This document shows, piece after piece, positions 19,497 to 23,424 of a stretch of 23,424 nucleotides of DNA; position 1 is the stretch's first letter; each line of letters opens with the position of its first letter. The notes beneath the pieces were generated by a model, which was not told where the DNA came from, ran no database searches, and saw nothing but the letters and a program-made list of their open reading frames with translations. The stretch is from Thoreauomyces humboldtii. Taxonomy: Eukaryota > Chytridiomycota > Chytridiomycetes > Spizellomycetales > Powellomycetaceae. The position numbers and the translations under genes were made by a program. The stretch lies in assembly GCA_027596035.1 (NCBI GenBank), contig JADGJA010000325.1:1-23424 (forward strand), in the 5' to 3' direction.

Positions 19497-20231
19497 GGTA
19501 CAGGAGAAAAGACCTGAGGGTGGCAGTAGCGATGAAAGTTTACGGATGCACTTTATGGAGACGGACGAGGACGATGTTCGATGTTCTTCTAGTACTTGTA
19601 CTGTATGAACCGAAAGCGGATGCTCTTTTGCTGGTGGTGGGGGCTTCTGCGGAAGCGGAACCGAGCCGAACCCCAGGACATTGTCGAAAAGGGCGCGCGT
19701 GACAAACTTCGAGGACTTCTGGCATGTTTACCCGAGACGCAACTCTGCCGGGAACCAAAGTACCAGACGACTTGGTACCAAGGTACAGACATGGCGACGG
19801 CCGGTCACTTCCCACTGCGCACCTTTCACACAGAATGATCCAACGTACTGTACATGCAGGTCGTGCCTATCCGTCCAACCATTCTTTCTGCATGTAGTTT
19901 CGAGATACAAAAAGAAATGGTACTGTACGCGACGGGGAGGCATCGAGGAATGAAAAGCAAAGCCAAGTTTGAAGGGAAATCAAGGACGAGCCGACGTAAA
20001 GCTGGTGGAGCCATATCTTTTCCTCGCTTCAGATGAAACACAGGCAAAATTGTACCCGCTCTTTGGACCTTGTAAACTTGAAAGTTTGACCTGCCTGCCT
20101 GACTCGAATCTCCTCATCTCGCAACCCGGTTCAGCTCTCACCTCGCTGAGGTAACGCGTGATGGTCTCGTAGACGCAGGCCACGTTTCACTTCGGGCGAC
20201 ACTGCCTTTCAGAGAACTCTGCGACAGCACA
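19497..20231. other. Intergenic: reductase promoter and repeat B copy 1
   Basis: This holds the promoters of the reductase (minus) and the macro-domain gene (plus), which diverge here. Repeat B copy 1 lies at 19675-19863. The palindrome CTTGGTACCAAG is at 19769-19780, inside the repeat. No gene seen. Confidence 0.5.
19675..19863 (+). repeat. Repeat B, copy 1
   Basis: About 189 bp that recurs at 21705-21878 in the same orientation with substitutions and small deletions. Shared stretches include GCGCGCGTGACAAACTTCG, GGACTTCTGGCAT, CACTGCGCACCTTTCACACA and GTACTGTACATG. No terminal inverted repeats or coding signal were found, so this looks like a segmental duplication rather than an inserted element. 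Confidence 0.85.
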
Positions 20232-21239
20232 ATGAGGAGCATCTTTGGTGCAGGAGCGTTCCTTTTCATCGCTCTGCTGTGGTCAGGCAACTTGTCGTGG
20301 ATCGTCACCCGTCTTCTCCGCGCTCTATCATCTTCCAGCCATCCATCAGCATCAGACACGGCATGCCGTAACCCATTCACCTCTGGTCATGCCGTACCTT
20401 CCCCATGCATGAAAGCCCACAACAACTTCAGCATCACCCTCGCCAACCTCGACGAGGACCTAACCGACGCATACACCCGCTACTTTGACTCGTACCTCAC
20501 CGTCAACGGGGGTCGCGTGAGCGTCGTCTGGGAAGGTCTGCAATGGGTGTCGGGAGACTTCGACTGCATCGTATCCCCCGCCAACTCGTACGGACTGATG
20601 GACGGAGGAGCCGACTGGTCCATCAGCTTCCATCTTGCGGGGGGACCGGCAGGACTAGTGGCCCACGTCCAGAGAGCCATTCTGGACAGGTTCGCGGGTC
20701 AACAACCCGTGGCATCGTCGTTCATCATCGACGTAGAGGAGAAGGTGAAAGAGTATCTCCGAACCCCGGGAAACCACCACGTGTACGATGAGACGACGGA
20801 GGTCAGACTCCCCCGGTTTCTCGCACACACGCCGACGATGCGGACACCGCACAGGTTGGACGCTACCACGGAGGTGCCTTACGACGCCATGTGGAGCACG
20901 CTGACGGCCATCCGAGAGCACAACATGATTGCAGAAGCGACCGATCGACCCGATCGCGTCATCCGCAACGTCCTCATCCCCGGGTTCGGTACGAGCTACG
21001 GTGCCGTCCCGCCGAAGGTCGGCGCACGACAGTTGGCGTTGGCGTACAAGCATTTCCTGGAGAACCCAGCTGACCACGACCCTGCGAAGGAGTGTCTCGG
21101 GCACGACCCCAGGTGCGACGCGGGCAGCGAATGGGGAGGAAAGTGTCGCACAAAGGCGGAGAAGACCTACCTTGTCAGTTGGGACTATGTGGATAGGCTG
21201 GCTGAAGAGATTCGGAGCACGTGGCTTTGCACGTATTAG
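20232..21239 (+). CDS. Membrane-anchored macro-domain-like protein
   Basis: A single exon of 335 residues from the ATG at 20232. Residues 5-29 are hydrophobic and look like a signal anchor or signal peptide. The macro-domain core starts near 65. Seen: FDCIVSPANSYGLMDGGADW near 110-130, matching the ligand-binding loop of the fungal macro-domain-like family; HTPTMRTP; MWSTLTAIREHN; and NVLIPGFGTSYG..PP near 255-270, equivalent to the glycine-rich second loop. Macro domains bind ADP-ribose or related nucleotides and some remove ADP-ribose from proteins. Whether this one is active cannot be read from sequence. The C-terminal part has four cysteines within about 40 residues. A secreted or lumenal location is inferred from the N-terminus. 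Confidence 0.85.
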   Translation: MRSIFGAGAFLFIALLWSGNLSWIVTRLLRALSSSSHPSASDTACRNPFTSGHAVPSPCMKAHNNFSITLANLDEDLTDAYTRYFDSYLTVNGGRVSVVWEGLQWVSGDFDCIVSPANSYGLMDGGADWSISFHLAGGPAGLVAHVQRAILDRFAGQQPVASSFIIDVEEKVKEYLRTPGNHHVYDETTEVRLPRFLAHTPTMRTPHRLDATTEVPYDAMWSTLTAIREHNMIAEATDRPDRVIRNVLIPGFGTSYGAVPPKVGARQLALAYKHFLENPADHDPAKECLGHDPRCDAGSEWGGKCRTKAEKTYLVSWDYVDRLAEEIRSTWLCTY

Positions 21240-21370
21240 CGACTCGGGGGCGACTATAAAGTGGAATTACGTTCGCCAAGCTGTGTTTGGCTCGGCGTCA
21301 TTCGGGCTGTCGTAGTCTTGCGCCATTTGCGAAAGCTGACAGTTGACCTCCCTTCCTTAACGGTGTATCC

Positions 21371-21661
21371 TTAGTCTGCCAATAAGAGGTGATGTGTTGC
21401 AGGTCTGAGACGGTCAATTCCGCAAAGACATGACTTTCGATTAGTAATATCGTGGCTGCGATCAGAGTCAAGTAGGCAGAGTTTGTAGTCATCTTTTCTT
21501 CCTGAAGGAAGTTGATCAATCACGGCTTGGCAACGGCGTTCCAACATCTTACTAAGAAGTTGCGGCGAAAGCTTGGATAGATCCAACGGCGAACTAATGA
21601 CGGGTTTGACGTCAGGCTCGTTGCCCCAGCTTTCCCAGGAAGTGTCCCATGTTTCAGTCAT
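21371..21661 (-). CDS. Doubtful small hypothetical protein
   Basis: An ATG at 21661 opens a 96-codon frame beginning MTETWDTSWESWGNEPD, then LDLSKLSPQLLSKMLERR. A 51-nt stretch inside (GTAAGA at the start, CCTTCAG at the end) could be an in-frame intron. No family recognised. A different frame of the same DNA begins MTTNSAYLTLIAATILLIES, which resembles a signal peptide, so at most one is real. The ATG lies at the edge of a duplicated piece of the reductase gene, which makes it suspect. Confidence 0.2.
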   Translation of the reverse strand: MTETWDTSWESWGNEPDVKPVISSPLDLSKLSPQLLSKMLERRCQAVIDQLPSGRKDDYKLCLLDSDRSHDITNRKSCLCGIDRLRPATHHLLLAD

Positions 21662-21703
21662 CTCCGATGCCGCCTTCTGGAGCTTGGGGAGGGTGCGTGA
21701 GAA
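21657..21703 (-). pseudogene. Fragment of the dienoyl-CoA reductase exon
   Basis: These 47 bp match 19137-19183 of the reductase gene with one difference (T for C at 21667). On the minus strand the parent encodes part of SRTLPKLQKAASEMT. The fragment is followed at once by repeat B copy 2, whereas in the parent the same two sequences are separated by about 490 bp. Confidence 0.85.
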
Positions 21704-21704
21704 C

Positions 21705-21878
21705 AGGACAATGTCAAAGGCGCGCGTGACAAACTTCGAGGACTTCTGGCATTTTTACCCTCTGCCGGGAACCAGACGACCCGGTACCGAGGTACAGATG
21801 GCGACGGGCCGGTCATCTTCCCACTTTCCACTGCGCACCTTTCACACAGAATGATCCACCGTACTGTACATGTAGGTC
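21705..21878 (+). repeat. Repeat B, copy 2
   Basis: A diverged copy of 19675-19863 in the same orientation, lacking about 11 bp around the CATTTTTACCC stretch. The palindrome of copy 1 is degraded here. It abuts the reductase fragment with one intervening base. Confidence 0.85.
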
Positions 21879-22049
21879 ATGGACATTTCTAGCAACAAAA
21901 GTGTAAAGGGAATCTAAAGGAATTGTATAGCCCCACGTCCCTCGACGAGACGAAGAGGGCAGAAGGGGAGGAGAGGGGAAGGAGAGATCCCACAACGAAA
22001 GCAACAAAGACGCGCGACACACACCCGATCGTCGTTTTCCTTCATCTTC

Positions 22050-23424
22050 TCAATCCCTCCAATCTCTGCTCTCCAACTCCTTCCAATGAGGACCCTTCCT
22101 CAACGGCATGTCGGCGCCATAGATCCTGATCGGTATGGTCACCTTGGCCGTCATCACCGTCGCCCCACCACCACCTCCCGTAATCATTTCATCCCCGACG
22201 GCGGCAGCAGCAGCATCGGCATCGGCATCGTTGTCCACCCGCCCCTGCTCCTCCCTCGCCACCGCCGTGACCTTGACGACCAACCCATGCTCGACCCTCA
22301 GGTTGGGACTCCTGTGATCGTCGATCCACGTCCTGTCCTCCTGCACGGGGACCGGGATCCGGAGGTCCACCGGGTCGTCGCTCGTTCCCGCCACGGGACG
22401 TCGAGGCGTGAACACCGTCTTCCTGATCAGCGTCGTCTTGCGTTCCGCCGTCTTGGCAAGGGGGTCCGTGTCCCGCAGGTTCGTCCGGACCGGCACCACC
22501 GACGTCCGTTCCCGTCGTTCCAGCTTCCACTGGATCGCGGAGATGGCCAGGGTGGGGCCCAGGTGGGTCGGGTCGACGGTGAGGATGAAGTGGGTGGGCG
22601 TGGTGGTGCTCGAGTGCGTGGCGGTCGAGGTCGAGGTCGACGTGGGTTGGAGGAAGACGAGACGTTGGATGGTGTGTAGTGCGACGATGCCGATGGCGTC
22701 GTTGTTGGTCCCGATCGGGAGGTTGAGGGTCTGAGTGCCGGCCGCCTCCTTGGCGGCGATGAGACGCGCGGCCTGGAGATGGTCCTCTTCGCTGGCGTTG
22801 TTCGCGTTGCGATGATGGTGATGGTGGTGGTGGTGGAGGGTGTCTTCGTCCTCGTCCTCCGAGGACGAGGATTCGTGGTGGTGGTCCGTGTAGGAGGGGA
22901 GACGGGGAGGTTCGTCGTAAGCGGGGAGCAGGTCCCCCGGGTCGATTCCGTCGGTCGGTGCATCGACCGTCAGACGCATCTCCCTCTTGACCACGACGAT
23001 CCCCGCTCGTTCCAGGTTCTTCGAGTCCTCTCTCCTGGCGCTGCTCGGCCGCGGTCCGGCCATCGCGGTCGTCGCTGCCGCCTCGTCGTCTCCCTTTCGC
23101 TTCAGGGTGGCGGTGACGCGCCACACGATCTCGGCGTGCTTTGTGCGGAAGGAGGGGACGCCGCAGGGGTCGATGGTGAAGTGGAACGGAAAGCGATGGG
23201 AGAGCTGATCCGCGGGGTAGTCGTCCATGTCGAAGGCAACGTGCTGGTCGCACAGGACGTTCGTCGCCGGATGGGAGGGGTTGTTGTTGCCGATCCACTT
23301 GACGGCGGTCAGTCTGACGGTAAGGGAAGCGATGGGTCTTGGGTTGGCGGCCCGACTGTCCCGATCCACGGGGGAGATGTCGAGCCACACGTGGCCGTTG
23401 ACGCGGGTGCGCGGGGGAGGAGGG
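22050..23424 (-). CDS. Arrestin-like protein (5' end outside the window)
   Basis: The minus-strand frame is open from the window edge to the stop at 22050, 457 or more residues; the start lies beyond 23424. Seen: NGHVWLDISPVD, a beta-rich N-terminal part with FPFHFTIDPCGVPSF and IVWRVTATLKRKG, a His/Ser/Glu-rich linker with eight consecutive histidines, then LVVKVTAVARE, TAKVTIPIRIYGAD and a PHWKELE ending. This alternation of hydrophobic strands, the VWRVTA/VTIPIRI strands and the P-H-W motif fit alpha-arrestins (ART/Rim8 type), adaptors that recruit Rsp5-like ubiquitin ligases to membrane transporters or pH sensors. A PPAY-like site near DLLPAYDEPPRLPSY could serve as the ligase-binding motif (LPAY, LPSY). 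No intron is needed in the visible part. Which arrestin subgroup is not decided. Confidence 0.7.
   Translation of the reverse strand, partial: PPPPRTRVNGHVWLDISPVDRDSRAANPRPIASLTVRLTAVKWIGNNNPSHPATNVLCDQHVAFDMDDYPADQLSHRFPFHFTIDPCGVPSFRTKHAEIVWRVTATLKRKGDDEAAATTAMAGPRPSSARREDSKNLERAGIVVVKREMRLTVDAPTDGIDPGDLLPAYDEPPRLPSYTDHHHESSSSEDEDEDTLHHHHHHHHRNANNASEEDHLQAARLIAAKEAAGTQTLNLPIGTNNDAIGIVALHTIQRLVFLQPTSTSTSTATHSSTTTPTHFILTVDPTHLGPTLAISAIQWKLERRERTSVVPVRTNLRDTDPLAKTAERKTTLIRKTVFTPRRPVAGTSDDPVDLRIPVPVQEDRTWIDDHRSPNLRVEHGLVVKVTAVAREEQGRVDNDADADAAAAAVGDEMITGGGGGATVMTAKVTIPIRIYGADMPLRKGPHWKELESRDWRD

Larger units (their letters stand above)
21240..22049. other. Intergenic with chimeric duplication
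   Basis: Between the macro-domain gene and the convergent arrestin-like gene. It holds a doubtful small minus-strand frame (21371-21661), a 47-bp reductase exon fragment (21657-21703) and repeat B copy 2 (21705-21878). The rest is featureless. Confidence 0.6.

Noticed and set aside
22086..22679. Open frames in other phases, including a 399-codon frame at 22189-23388, over the arrestin-like gene
   Set aside because: They give Arg/Pro/Gly-rich low-complexity translations typical of shadow frames in GC-rich coding DNA.
1..23424. tRNA, 5S rRNA or transposase/reverse transcriptase genes
   Set aside because: No GTTCRANNC arm in a cloverleaf context and no transposase or reverse transcriptase motifs were found by reading both strands; a tRNA or transposon search program could overturn this.

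Overview
The window looks like a compact, GC-rich chromosome segment from a filamentous or yeast-like fungus, most likely a basidiomycete. Genes lie close together on both strands. They are split by short GT-AG introns (59-100 nt, except one of 235 nt and one of 129 nt), often with CTNAC/CTNAT-like branch points. The proteins are fungal housekeeping types. The lineage within Basidiomycota is an inference; no marker here fixes it.

Layout. 97-853 (+): the COPII GTPase SAR1. 929-1864 (-): a centrin-type EF-hand protein, convergent with SAR1. 2129-3772 (+): ALG7, the first enzyme of dolichol-linked N-glycan assembly, divergent from centrin over a 264 bp shared promoter. 4592-6274 (+): translation release factor eRF1. 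From about 6.7 to 9.1 kb the sequence changes character: a short TTAGGG array, then a partly tandem, decayed array of gene-fragment modules with retained splice sites and a glutamine-repeat tail. 9293-9868 (+): a small histone-fold protein. 10537-11640 (-): an unrecognised gene with a SAP-like N-terminus and an in-frame TAA. 11641-13466 holds no confident gene. 13467-17044 (+): a YTA7/ATAD2-type AAA ATPase with a bromodomain. About 17591-17782 (+): a U2 spliceosomal snRNA gene, easily missed because it is non-coding. 18329-19496 (-): a peroxisomal 2,4-dienoyl-CoA reductase whose last small exon supplies a C-terminal AKL peroxisomal signal. 20232-21239 (+): a membrane-anchored macro-domain-like protein. 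22050-23424 (-): an arrestin-like protein, cut by the window edge.

The genes do not form one pathway. They are unlinked housekeeping functions (secretory traffic, glycosylation, translation termination, splicing, chromatin, peroxisomal fatty-acid oxidation) packed tightly. The 6.7-9.1 kb array and the 19.7/21.7 kb duplication stand apart as recently rearranged DNA. The second is notable because its copy joins a 47 bp piece of the reductase coding exon to upstream intergenic sequence.

All gene models were spliced by eye from reading frame, GT-AG signals and recalled family sequence. All joined lengths are multiples of three. No database search was run.
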